Source: Diplonema papillatum
Lineage: Eukaryota > Euglenozoa > Diplonemea > Diplonemida > Diplonemidae
Assembly (NCBI GenBank): GCA_030068145.1
Contig: JAPJBO010000314.1
Location: 62,001-126,000 of the forward strand
Length of the DNA: 64,000 nt
Direction: 5' to 3'
Below are positions 43,413 through 53,164 of the stretch, one piece after another (within the stretch, counting starts at the first letter, position 1; each line of letters opens with the position of its first letter). The notes under the pieces were generated by a model. The model was not told where the DNA came from. It saw nothing but the letters and a program-made list of their open reading frames with translations, and did not search any database. A program made the translations under genes and the position numbers.

Positions 43413-43726
43413 AGGGGACGTTAGCTCTTTGTCTGACCGAGCAAAAAAGCCGGTTTTAGCCAAAACCCCGGTTTTGGGGCTCTGCGGTGCCTGCGGGTGT
43501 CTGAGTGCCTGGAACCGTCGCCCCACGCACGCAAACAAGGGGACGGAGGGGGGTGGTGAGATATAAAAAGCTTGCGGCGGTGGTGTGCACGTCTATCAAA
43601 CTACGGAGATGGTAAGTGAAAATATTCGAATTGCAGTGACACACCGTGACGCGCCATGTAACTGCAGTACTGTACAGTACAGGGGGCCACTTGAAATCAT
43701 AATTTATAAATTGTTTTTATTTTTTT

Positions 43727-43925
43727 GAAAAACCGAATTGTTGTGTACAAGGCTTCGTGGGGGCCTGGTCAACCACCTCATCACTATAGGGCACAAACCT
43801 TTCTCGACAGTGATTGACAGTCGGGATTGCCGGGGGCGGGTCTCCATGAAGAAGAGAATTGTAAAGCAAGACCTGCCCCCTGCGCCTGCTGTCTCCGGCT
43901 GCTTCGGCAGATGACACATACTACT
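43727..43925 (-). repeat. Interspersed repeat family F, copy 1
   Basis: Contains GGCTTCGTGGGGGCCTGGTC, CTTTCTCGACAGTGATTG and a CTA trinucleotide run. Its reverse complement is at 61535-61745. Weak coding similarity between the copies (ITVEKGLCP, MRWLTRPPRSL) simply follows the DNA identity. Confidence 0.8.
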
Positions 43926-44032
43926 ACTACTGCAAAACCGAAACCGGAAAACCCCGGTTTCTGAAACCGGGAAACCGGGTTTCAGAAGTCCCCACTCTCA
44001 AGCCAGGACCGTGAACAAATCTATGCCCACAG

Positions 44033-44189
44033 GATGTCCGCTGCGCGAAAAGGGTTCGAAGCCCGGCTGTCGAAGTGTTGGGGTCGAATGCTGGACCTCT
44101 TTGGGCGATCTGCATACGCGCCGGTGGTAATGTACGACGGCGGCGAAGAGGAGTCCGAAACAGAGAGCCACCACGGCCGTGAATTCAGG
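44033..44189 (+). CDS. VPS10: VPS10-like receptor, exon 5 (cytosolic tail)
   Basis: The acceptor AG is at 44031-44032 and needs one base to complete the codon begun by exon 4 (AT + G = Met). It encodes MSAARKGFEARLSKCWGRML, then DLFGRSAYAPVVMYDGG and EEESETESHHGREFR, ending at donor GTATGC (44190), phase 0. A basic juxtamembrane stretch, a YAPV motif fitting the Yxx-hydrophobic sorting signal and an acidic Ser-containing cluster are what a VPS10 receptor tail would carry. Assignment rests on phase and composition, not on alignment. Confidence 0.6.
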
Positions 44190-44249
44190 GTATGCGAACC
44201 GCCCAGCGTGGCCCACGTCTTCGTTTCCGTAGGCGCGTGCACAAGTAAA

Positions 44250-44387
44250 GGGGGGGGGTCGAATAATAACAGTTATTTGACACGCGTCTGGTTGTCTAAA
44301 AACACTACGACGTGTTCAGTTACCCGGAGCTTTTTTTAATATTCGACAAATTGAATAATAACTCAGGTGTTATTATTCGACCCCCCC
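44250..44387. mobile_element. Complete small family C element with G-tract tips
   Basis: The left end is G9 + TCGAATAATAAC (44250-44270); the right end is GTTATTATTCGA + C7 (44369-44387). The interior TTATTTGACACGCGTCTGG matches the left part of 29909-30033. It lies 60 bp after the exon 5 donor. No target duplication is clear. Confidence 0.8.
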
Positions 44388-44695
44388 AGGGGTGGCCCTA
44401 AGCGGCCAGATTGCGGAGTCGTTGGCAGAATCTGACCTGACCCCAGTCACCACGGTGGGTGGTCAGATTTTTTTTTTTTTTGGAGACATTTCAATGTGTT
44501 CCAAAAATGTAAGCCTGAGCAATGAGCGAACTAACACCAAACTGAAGATTCATGTCACTGTCACAGTTTACTTGTCCGTGCTTCACATGGAGATCCCTAA
44601 CTCAAGACATACCAGGTGAAAAAGAAGAAGAACATCCTGAAGAGAGGCCTGGAACTCGGCCTGCTCAAAAAAAAAAAAGTAGAGGACTAAGCTTA

Positions 44696-45664
44696 TCGGA
44701 AGCACTTAAGTCGGGAAAATATATATCGGAACTGCTTCCGTTATATATTTTTCTGCTTCCGTTATATATTTTCTGCTTCCGTTATATATTTTCAAGCTTC
44801 CGTTATATATTTTCCTTGAGTGGGATAAACACGCAGTCTTTTTCCCTCCGAGGTTTTATTGTCGCAAACGAATCCCCGTGTGGTGCCCACGGCACACGGC
44901 ACCAAGCATCCATGCGGAGCATCAAGCTCGTGTAACAGCCAGCGCACACGTATCAGGCTGCCACACAAACCCACATCATCGCACACACACGTATCAGGTT
45001 ACCACACAACGCACATACACCCTCTCCGGTAGCTCCGGTCCGCTGACCTCCGCGGCCTTTGAAAAGTCTAGTGTTCCTTCCGCGTGGAGGCACACGGAAG
45101 AGGGCCTCCGCAGGGGTGCCTACCCCCGCGAGTAATAAGGTGCCTCTTCCAAGGCAGGTTTTATCTAGCAAGGTGGCCGGTGCTTCCTCACGGGCCCCGA
45201 CGCACGCCGCGTCCTCCTCCAAACCCTCACTGTCGTTTCTCTCCACTCTCTCTCTCTCTCTCTCTCTCCGCATGTGATACGAAGAAGCTAGGTTCGTCAC
45301 GGCAGCCATCCCAGTGAAGGGAAATAAAACAGCTTCCGTTACATATTTTCCAGCTTCCGTTATATATTTTCCAGCTTCCGTTATATATTTTCCAGCTTCC
45401 GTTATATATTTTCCAGCTTCCGTTATATATTTTCCAGCTTCCGCTATATATTCCGCTGGAAAATATATAACGGAAGCTGGAAAATATATAACGGAAGCTG
45501 GAAAATATATAACGGAAGCTGGAATATATATAACGGAAGCTGGAAAATATATAACGGAAGCTGGAAAATATATAACGGAAGCAGAAAAAATATATAACGG
45601 AAGCTGGGAAAAGTATATAACGGAAGCAGCTTCCGTTATATATTTTCCCGACTTAAGTGCTTCC
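44696..45664. mobile_element. Foldback-type element of CTTCCGTTATATATTTTC repeats
   Basis: The outer inverted repeat GGAAGCACTTAAGTCGGGAA (44696) pairs with its complement ending at 45664 (to ~27 bp). Inside are direct and inverted ~21-bp repeats CAGCTTCCGTTATATATTTT, with the orientation switching near 45450-45465. A family D copy (44816-45066) and a (TC)n run (45245-45268) lie between the arms. CTTAT occurs next to both ends. Confidence 0.75.
44816..45066 (+). repeat. Interspersed repeat family D, copy 2
   Basis: Matches 26906-27170 with small indels (for example, GCAGCGGGCG absent). Confidence 0.85.
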
Positions 45665-45760
45665 CTTATGGTTAAGTCCGAAAAAAAAAAAAAATGGATG
45701 CGTCAACGCAACAGTTTTTGAAAGGAAAGCGAAAGAGAGAAGGCATATTTTTTTTGGGAA

Positions 45761-48047
45761 AAATTCGCTTATATCCAAAAGTCAAATTTTCGTTTCGCTT
45801 ATATCCAAAAAGCCAAATTTCCGTTTCCCTTATATCCAAAAAGCCAAATTTCGTTTCGCTTATATCCAAACCTGGATATAAGCGAAACGCAAATTTGACT
45901 TTTGGATATAAGCGAAACAAAATTTTGCTTTGGATATAAGCGAAACGAAAATTGGCTTTTTTGGATATAAGCGAAACGAAATTTGGCTCATTGGATATAA
46001 GTGAAACAAAATTTTGTCTTTTGGATATAAGCGAAACGAAATTTGGCTTTTTGGATATAAGCGAAACGAAATTTGGCTCATTGGATATAAGTGAAACAAA
46101 ATTTTGTCTTTTGGATATAAGCGAAACGAAATTTGTCTTTTGGATATAAGCGAAACGGAAATTTGGCTTTTTGGATATAAGCGATATAAGCGACACGAAA
46201 TTTGGCTTTTTGGATATAAGCGAAACGGAAATTTGGCTTAGTGTGAAAGGGTCACTCAACAGCTCAGCGAAATTGACTGTCCAGGCCTTGACCCTGGATG
46301 GCATTTTCCCCTTTTTGGGGGGACATTTCCAGCCAATACACTACCCCTGAATTGGGTGGATTTTGTGGGTGCCTAACACTGGATTTGCTGTCATCTGCGA
46401 GAGGGACAGTGGTTCGCCAAACGAGCAACCCGACGGGTTTGGGGCAGCACAGTGCTACCAACCAGTTCTGCCCTCTCTGTTTCCTCCAAGCAAGTACGAC
46501 GGCAGTACCTGGGCCTACTATTAGTGCTAATCCGGGGCCCGGGTCGCGGGCCCCACCCTCGATATACAGGTACCCTTGGGCCCCACCATGGGATACCTGT
46601 GTGACTCGTCCGCTTGAACTCCCAGCTACAGTAGCTATTCCCTTTACCATTGTCCAATCACATGTCGCCGAAATTTGCAACGCAATTTTTGTTTCGCATA
46701 CATTCACGTATCAGGACAATCACGAATCACAGATCACGGGTTGCCTTGTGAGCGCTAGATGCGCGGGGCTGAACTCAGGCTGCATGAGTGGGTTTTGTCA
46801 GGTAACAATGGCCCTCCACACCGGATCTCAAGAGTAAGCTTCGTTTCCAAAAGTCGTGATCAAGTCTGTTTACCCACAGAAGGCGCGAACTTAACGCAAG
46901 GTCCCTTCAGACGTGGAACGCATTGGTCAGCAAGAAACACCGCAATGGAGCAGGCGCCCGGCAGGCATTAGGCTCGGTCAGGACTGATCCCTCACACCGA
47001 AGTGATCATGGGTTGCTTTGTGAGCGCTAGGTGCGCGGGGCTGAACTCAGGCTGCATAGTGGGTTTGCCGTACTGCCGTAGCATCGATCAGCGAGTAAAC
47101 GTATCCATCCCTGGCCGTGGCGCTCGATGGCTTCGGGAAACCGCATCGCGTATACAGACGAGACTTGACTCCGTACTTTGAGAGCGAATTCCGTCGGTCG
47201 TAGTGCAGATGACTGTACGCAGGATGATGCAATATTGCCCCTCCCTTCCCTCTGTGCCCTCCCAAAAAAGGGGGTGTGGGGGGGCATACGGGTAGTGCGC
47301 GTCCAGCAGCGTTGAGAAATAGAAACCTCATTCTGGAGACCATCGCAGCCTCAGATTTAGAATTCTTTTGTTCTGATGGCTCAGAATGTCTCTGAATCGT
47401 CAACATGGTCCCTGGAAACAAGTCGAAAAGGGTCCCCCCCAAAATCGTCGTTGTACATATGAGCCAAATTTCGTTTCGCTTATATCCAAAAGACAAATTT
47501 CTGTTTCGCTTATATCCAAAAAGCCAAATTTCGTGTCGCTTATATCCAAAAAGCCAAATTTCGTTTCGCTTATATCCAAAAAGCCAATTTTCGTTTCGCT
47601 TATATCCAAAAAGCCAATTTTCGTTTCGCTTATATCCAAAAAGCCAATTTTCGTTTCGCTCATATCCAAAAAGCCAAATTCCGTGTCGCTTATATCCAAT
47701 GGCCAATTTTCGTTTCGCTTATATCCAAAAAGCCAATTTTCGTTTCGCTTATATCCAAAAAGCCAATTTTCGTTTCGCTCATATCCAAAAAGCCAAATTC
47801 CGTGTCGCTTATATCCAATGGCCAATTTTCGTTTCGCTTATATCCAAAAAGCCAATTTTCGTTTCGCTTATATCCAATGGGCCAATTTTGTTTCGCTCAT
47901 ATCCAATGAGCCATTTTTCGTTTCGCTTATATCCAAAAAGCCAAATTTCGTTTCGCTCATATCCAATGAGCCAAATTTCGTTTCGCTTATATCCAAACTT
48001 GGATATAAGCGAAACGAAAATTTGACTTTTGGATATAAGCGAATTTT
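45761..48047. mobile_element. 2.3-kb foldback element with repeat-built arms
   Basis: The outermost ~48 bp (AATTCGCTTATATCCAAAAG, then TCAAATTTTCGTTTCGC) are perfectly inverted at 48001-48047. Inside are arms of a ~27-bp unit (CGCTTATATCCAAAAAGCCA + AATTTCGTTT): forward 45765-45868, inverted 45870-46239, forward 47459-47998, inverted to 48047. The 46240-47458 core is non-repetitive except for a ~65-bp segment present near 46735 and 46983. Open frames in the core (46298-46837 +, 46264-46707 -) match nothing I recognise. The architecture resembles Drosophila FB elements. Confidence 0.8.
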
Positions 48048-48480
48048 GCCCATTTTTTTTACCGGGTGTGTACTTTTTTTCCCTCCCCATGTATCGGTCC
48101 ATAGTTCTCGGGACGGTAAAAAAGGGTTTGCGGGAAATAAAGTTACTTTTTTTCCGGGTGTGTACTTTTTTTCCCTCCTCCCCATGTATCGGTCCATAGT
48201 TCCCGGGATGGTGAAAAATGCTTTCCGGGAAAAAATATATATTTTCCTCGGGGAAATAACAGGGCTTTTTTCCCCCGAAGTGGTTTTTTCTCCCGAGCCG
48301 GGAGGCGAGGGAGAAAAAACCACTGAGGGGGAAAAAATGGCCCTAGGGATGTTTTTCTCCCGAGCCGGGAGGCGAGGGAGAAAAACATCCCGAGGGCCAC
48401 TGCCCCAGTATTTCCCCGAGGAATGGTATTTTTTTACCGGCTGGCGGACTTTTATTCCCGAGAACGCGTGCTGTTCATGA
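48048..48480. repeat. Hairpin-rich repeats between foldback elements
   Basis: Two near-copies of CCGGGTGTGTACTTTTTTTC ... CATGTATCGGTCCATAGTTC (48060-48115, 48150-48215). Two perfect hairpins follow: GGTTTTTTCTCCCGAGCC / GGGAGAAAAAACC around 48280-48322, and GATGTTTTTCTCCC / GGGAGAAAAACATC around 48349-48389. Confidence 0.75.
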
Positions 48481-49341
48481 CCTGGCTCGTGATGCGCTTC
48501 GCTGTGCTACCTTGAACGTGTTTCTGTGCTGTGTATGTCAGGGTGAACGGTGAAGAAATCGAAATAAGTGCATAGTTCTGTTAGAAGAAAATGATGACGT
48601 TCTTCAAATGATAGCATTCAGCGGAGAAGACAAACAGGCTCAGCAGAGCGGAAGCTCACTGATTCTTATCGTTCTTGACCTCGACAACAATTCTTACAGT
48701 CACATTGACATCGTCTCATCCGTTGTTCACGCTCCTTGCCAGCCTCAACAGACGTCTCCATGAAGCCCTGAATGTCTGCAGGGGAGAAGGTGTTCGCAGT
48801 TTTCTTCTTGTGGCCAGTTTGCCACTTTTTCAGCAGGATCGGGATCTTGGGGAACTCGTTGCGAAGATTGATGTTCCACTCCGATGCAAGGCAGCTGGTC
48901 AGCATTGACTGGTACGACCACAAGGTGCTGGCCGCAAACCCATCCTCTTTCTTGTGTTTGAAGTATCCCATCAAGTCCTTCTCGGTCGGGCGGCGGGACA
49001 TCTTTCCATTCTTGAACTTCCGGATCCCACAGTGCGCCAGGAAACTGGCAAACACCCATGTGTAGCGCTCCTTGCTAGCTTCCGGCAGCAGCTCTTCGAA
49101 GGGTTCTGGAGACTCGCTTCGTGCTCGCTTCGGCATTTTTGTTGTTTTTCGTCCTGAAGATAGGTTTTAGTGGTGGTTCTGCTTGGGTTTGCTCCTCCCA
49201 GGGTCTCCTGCTATTGTACTTAGTCAGATTTTGAGTTCCAGGGAAAAAAATTCCGTTATTTCCCTGGTAGGGAAATAACGGACCTTATTTCCCTGCAACT
49301 TTGCTGTACGAGGGAAGAAAAGTCCGCCAGCCGGTAAAAAA
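48430..49341 (-). mobile_element. Inverted-repeat-bounded segment with a tyrosine-recombinase-like ORF
   Basis: TTTTTACCGGCTGGCGGACT (to TTTT, 48430-48453) is perfectly inverted at 49318-49341. Between them lies the minus-strand ORF 48666-49136 and a small hairpin (TTCCGTTATTTCCC, 49250-49280). No target duplication recognised. Confidence 0.5.
48666..49136 (-). CDS. Crypton-like tyrosine recombinase, N-terminal part
   Basis: The ATG at 49136 (MPKRARSESPEPFEELLPEA) opens 156 codons. RYTWVFASFLAHCG, RPTEKDLMGYFKHKKEDGFA, ASTLWSYQSMLTSCLASEWN and KKWQTGHKKKTANTFSPADI resemble the SAM-like core-binding domain that precedes the catalytic domain in Crypton/KCTD1-type tyrosine recombinases. The catalytic Arg-His-Arg-Tyr part is absent. 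Near the end the adjacent frame reads DVNVTVRIVVEVKNDKNQ-stop, so a frameshift close to 48725 is possible and the last ~15 residues as read (CDCKNCCRGQER) may be wrong. Fragment or divergent element. Confidence 0.5.
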   Translation of the reverse strand: MPKRARSESPEPFEELLPEASKERYTWVFASFLAHCGIRKFKNGKMSRRPTEKDLMGYFKHKKEDGFAASTLWSYQSMLTSCLASEWNINLRNEFPKIPILLKKWQTGHKKKTANTFSPADIQGFMETSVEAGKEREQRMRRCQCDCKNCCRGQER

Positions 49342-50870
49342 GCACGATTTCCCGGATATTCTTAAAGGCAAATTCCAGCCAATAGGTGTCCAAAAACGAT
49401 GGAAACCACGAAAAACTGCCGACAGAGCGCCATACCAAGAGCTGCTGGTCCAGCTCTGCGCCATCAAGCATGATTTTTGGTGAAATACTCCTGTCCTGCA
49501 GCAGGGGTTGTACTTTTTTTCCCGGAAACAAAGCGCCATTCTTCGGACTTTCCTGAAGGCAACCTGCAGGCAACGGATGTCCAAAAGTGACAGCACCCAC
49601 GAAAATCTGTTGACAAAGCGCCATAGCAAGAGTTTCTCATCCAATTCTGTGTCATCAAGCATGAGTCGTGGTGAAAAGGAACGCGCTCGCCCTGCAGTAG
49701 CAGAGACGAGTGCACAGCACTTGTAGTCATGGTGTGTGCGTGTATGTGGGCGTGGTGTATGTGTGCCCATAGACTTTCACATCCCCACATTAGGCGTTAT
49801 TTGCCTGCACACATGCTTAGATCTGGTGACGTTTCTTCTTTCTTGCTTTGCGCTGTGGTCGGGAAAAAAACGTACACACCCGGAAAAGAAATCACGTTTT
49901 ACCGGGAAAAAGAGTGTGTTGGCCCTCAAAAAATGTTCGGGCTTCGCCCTCGGGGAAAATATTTTTTCGGGCCAACTTTTCCCCCTCGGGCTGTTTTCGC
50001 CCTCGGGCTGACGCCCTCGGGCGAAAACAGCCCGAGGGGGAAAAAAGCACTCTTGTTTCCCGGTAAAAAATAGTTATTACGTCCCGCCAAAAAGTAAAAT
50101 ATCCCGCCAAAAAGTAAAATTTCCCGCTAACTGCTGGTGCGCTCCTATGGCAAAAAACTGCTCCATAGGTCACAAAATCAAGTGGATGCCGACAAAGCGT
50201 CGTGCCAAGAGCTCCTTGCCCAGCTCCAGCTCCACAAGTCTGGGCGATATGCATGAATCTTGTGAAATACTCCTGCACTGCAGCAGAGGGTTGTACTTTT
50301 TTTCCCGGCAACAAAGCGCCATTTTCCGGTCACTCCTGATGGCAACCTGCAGGCAATGGATGTCGAAAACAGATAGAACCCACGAAAACCTGCCGACAGA
50401 GCGCCGCACCGAGAGCTTCCCGTCCAGCTCTGCATCATCAAGCATGAGTCTTGGTGAAAATAATTTGCGCCTGTCCTGAAGTAGCGGAGACGGGTACAGT
50501 CATCGTGTGTGTGTGCATGGGCGTGTGTATGTGCGTCCATAGACATTCACATGCCTACATTAGGCATTATTTGCCTGCACACATGCATAGATTGGTGACA
50601 TTTCTTCTTTCTCGCTTTTCGCTGCAGTCGGGAAAAAAACGTACACTCCCGGAAAAAAAATTACGTTTCACCGGGAAGAAGAGTGCGTTGGCCCTCAAAA
50701 ATGTTTTCCCCTCGGGCTGACGCCCTCGGGGAAAACATTTTTTCGGGCCAACTTTTCCCCCTCGGGCTGTTTTCACCCTCGGGCTGACACCCTCGGGCGA
50801 AAACAGCCCTCGGGGGAAAAATGCACTTTTTCTTCCCGGTAAAAATAGTTATTTTTTTTTGGCCCAAATA
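49342..50870. repeat. Duplicated hairpin-rich region with four related ~150-bp units
   Basis: 49495-49925 and 50281-50700 are diverged copies ~785 bp apart. Related units (CCCACGAAAACCTGCCGACA, CATCAAGCATGAGTC) lie at about 49360-49490, 49545-49675, 50135-50265 and 50325-50460. Near-perfect palindromes of CCCTCGGGCTGTTTTCGCCC occur at 49982-50036 and 50757-50815, and of GGCCCTCAAAAAATG at 49920-49972 and 50690-50752. Confidence 0.75.
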
Positions 50871-52430
50871 CCCCAAAAACCACACTTTGAAATTTTTTTG
50901 TGGGCCCACTTTTGCCAGGGAATTTTGACCATTTCACCTTAGAGAATTCGACCACCCAGCCTCCTAGGCACTGTAGAAGGGGGGTCCCTTGCGAAGTCGT
51001 TGGGGGCTCTCAGGGTAGTGTCAGCACTGGACCCCCCCCCCCCAGGGGTGGAAACTGAATCTGGCCCGTCTGGGTTTTGGGTTTTATGTTTCCTGGGGGG
51101 GGTGGCTTGTCCAGGACACCAGCGTTTGTACTTAGAAGAATTCGAGGCCCACCTCACGGATTTTGTGAAAGTTTGAAGAATGGGGGGTCCGGGGGGCCAA
51201 GCCCCCCGGCCGGACGGTACGGTACGCCAAGGTACGCCTTCGGCGTTTTTTCGCGTTGATCTTCGGAAACCCAGTGCTTCTAGTGGTTGTCCCAAAAAGT
51301 ACATTTGCGCCGGTAAAGACCGGCGCCCAGCGAGACTAGAGGCAGCAGTTAAAGTAAAGGGCACATTAGACCTGAAAACCAACAAACCCCGAAAAATCAT
51401 TATCGACCGGAAAAGTGTCCTCGGCCGGGTTCGAACCGGGGTCTTCAAGCCCCGAAGACGTGCACCGTTCACTCTGCCATTTCGGTACCAGTTTTTTTTT
51501 TTTTTTTTTTTTTGGGTAAACGTCTCAGGGTACCCCATTTTCTATGGTAGTCGCCTCTCCCTGGATCGTATTTGGGCCACTTTGGCACCCACACGGTCAA
51601 CCTGTGCAGCCGTTTTTTACAGAGACTGGGCTAGGAGTTGCATTCAGGAGCCAATCCCTCAGTTCCAAGGGGGGAAAACTTCCTAAGGAGACCCTTTACG
51701 AAACGACACTATAAAAAAGTGCCCCCGGGCTTCGCCCGCAGACCCCCTAAAAAGTGGGGTTGGCTCGATAGAGCTATTAGCATACCTCTAGTCTCGGACT
51801 ATACAATATATTACAGTATGTGGCATATATTTGCGGGAATATCAAAATACAATCATTCCCCGCAAGTTACCCCTCCGAACCTTCAACTCGTATGGGATAG
51901 CCGGAATATTCAACATTATCTATCATCAGACGCAGAGTATGCTTGCGGACAACGTCCCGAATGGCAAGACAAGGAAAGAAACTCCGAAGCTGTGCTTTCA
52001 GTTTTCCCCAGTTCCAGGTCAGGGTGAGAACCAAAGTGAAAAGTCCTAGCAAGCAAGCCGTCTTTGTTTTTACCAAAAAAATGAAATTTCGCTGAAGCCG
52101 TAACAACAGGGAGCAGAATAGGCGAAGCAGATGCAGGCTGCTATGGAGCTGCTACGGCAGACGGCGCTGCAGAGGCTGATATGGACCCTCTTGGCCGAGA
52201 AGGGGCAGGTCTTGATTGAGCAGTGATGGCAGGCGACGACGTAGCTGCGTTGGCGGCTGGGGTAACTCGTGAACGAGCACCCGCGGAAGGGGTGCTTCTT
52301 AGGGTGGCGATGGGCTGCGACGCGGTAGATGCTTTGGCAGCCGGGGCAACTTGTGATCGAGCACCCGCGGAAGGGGTGCTTTGAGCTTTCGGCTGCTGCC
52401 CAGGCGATGAGGTAGCTGCGTTGGCGGACC
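50871..52430. other. Unassigned intron sequence with GC hairpin and tRNA-like fragment
   Basis: 51181-51225 (GGGGGGTCCGGGGGGCCAAG ... GGTACGGTACG) is shared with 2522-2573, and 51755-51800 (AAGTGGGGTTGGCTCGATAG) with 3075-3120. A T23 run is at 51491-51513. 52210-52420 has internal direct repeats (GAGCACCCGCGGAAGGGGTG). No gene is seen. Confidence 0.5.
51421..51490 (-). tRNA. tRNA-like pseudogene
   Basis: On the minus strand: A-box-like TGGCAGAGTGAACGGT, a D-arm (GCA/TGC), a 6-bp anticodon stem GTCTTC/GAAGAC with a 7-base loop GGGGCTT, and a B-box/T-arm CCGGTTCGAACCCGG. The acceptor stem does not pair (the 3' side CGAGGAC has no partner) and T33 is missing, so this is a relic or a tRNA-derived repeat head, not a working tRNA. 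Confidence 0.4.
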
Positions 52431-53030
52431 AGCCAGGGCTGAGCGGAGAGCTGGTTGTTCGGGGGGACAGCGGAGTTGTCGTTGACCAGATGACAGGAAA
52501 CGCGCGCTGTTCCGAAGCTCGGCGACCGTACAAGACGAGGGCGCAGGCAGAGGTGGCGGAACTGCGGCAGAAAGGCACCGACATCAAGTTGGAGCACGTG
52601 CCGCGCGAGCAGAATATCGACGCCGATGCTCTTTCGAATCGCGCGATGGATGAGGTTCAGAGACGAGCGACAGCCGAGTATCGGGACTCGGCGACCTCGA
52701 AATCGTACGCGATGAAGAGCGCGATGCGACGGCTGACGAGTATCGTGCAGACGCCGATGCACCCGGCGCTTGAGATGCAAGTCAACGTCCTGACGTCTCT
52801 CGGAGGCGGGAACATGGCCAGACTCAACAAGAGACCACAAATAGCAAACCAGCCGTTTGAAGCTGAGATGCGCGCCTACGAAGCCGCCGCACAAGAGCAG
52901 ACGGCGAAGAAGGCCGGCGACAAGGTGCGAGCCGGAGCTCCGCAAAGCTGCAACACTGAATGGCAGTTTTCGACCGCAGACGCAATACCCGTCGGGATGG
53001 GAGCGCAAGCAGGCTCGATGGAAGCATGAA
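52430..53030 (+). pseudogene. Retroelement RNase H C-terminal fragment
   Basis: Starts within RNase H: LVVRGDSGVVVDQMTGNARC (third catalytic Asp in GDS), then LEHVPREQNIDADALSNRAM (fourth Asp), SYAMKSAMRRLTSIVQ, VLTSLGGGNMARLNKRPQ and a basic tail. The first Asp and the Glu are missing because the upstream part of the domain is absent. Same C-terminal extension as the relics at 10525-11430 (-) and 58605-59636 (+). Confidence 0.8.
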
Positions 53031-53164
53031 GTCAAGCAGGAGAGACGAACTGCGCAGACTGAGCGCAAGACGTGCCAAGGGCAGACCAGGACGTTGGGAC
53101 CGTGCAAAGTCGAAGAAGGAGTCCAAAAGCGAAGCAACAACACCAACGCGGAAACGCAACTGCC

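Larger units (their letters stand above)
38986..44032 (+). other. VPS10 gene intron 4
   Basis: 5047 bp, phase 2. It holds a 164-bp satellite, two 33-bp arrays, family B and F repeats, and the GT...AG repeat units. 39010-39300 contains a short segment shared with 29455-29500 and otherwise nothing recognised. 43412-43726 shows no gene. Confidence 0.6.

Noticed and set aside
44053..44100. GGGTTCGAAGCCC as a tRNA B-box
   Set aside because: It lies within the proposed VPS10 tail exon and no tRNA cloverleaf can be drawn around it.
49110..49133. GTGCTCGCTTCGGCA resembles the 5' end of U6 snRNA
   Set aside because: It is the complement of the first codons of the recombinase-like ORF (KRARSE), and nothing after it matches U6.
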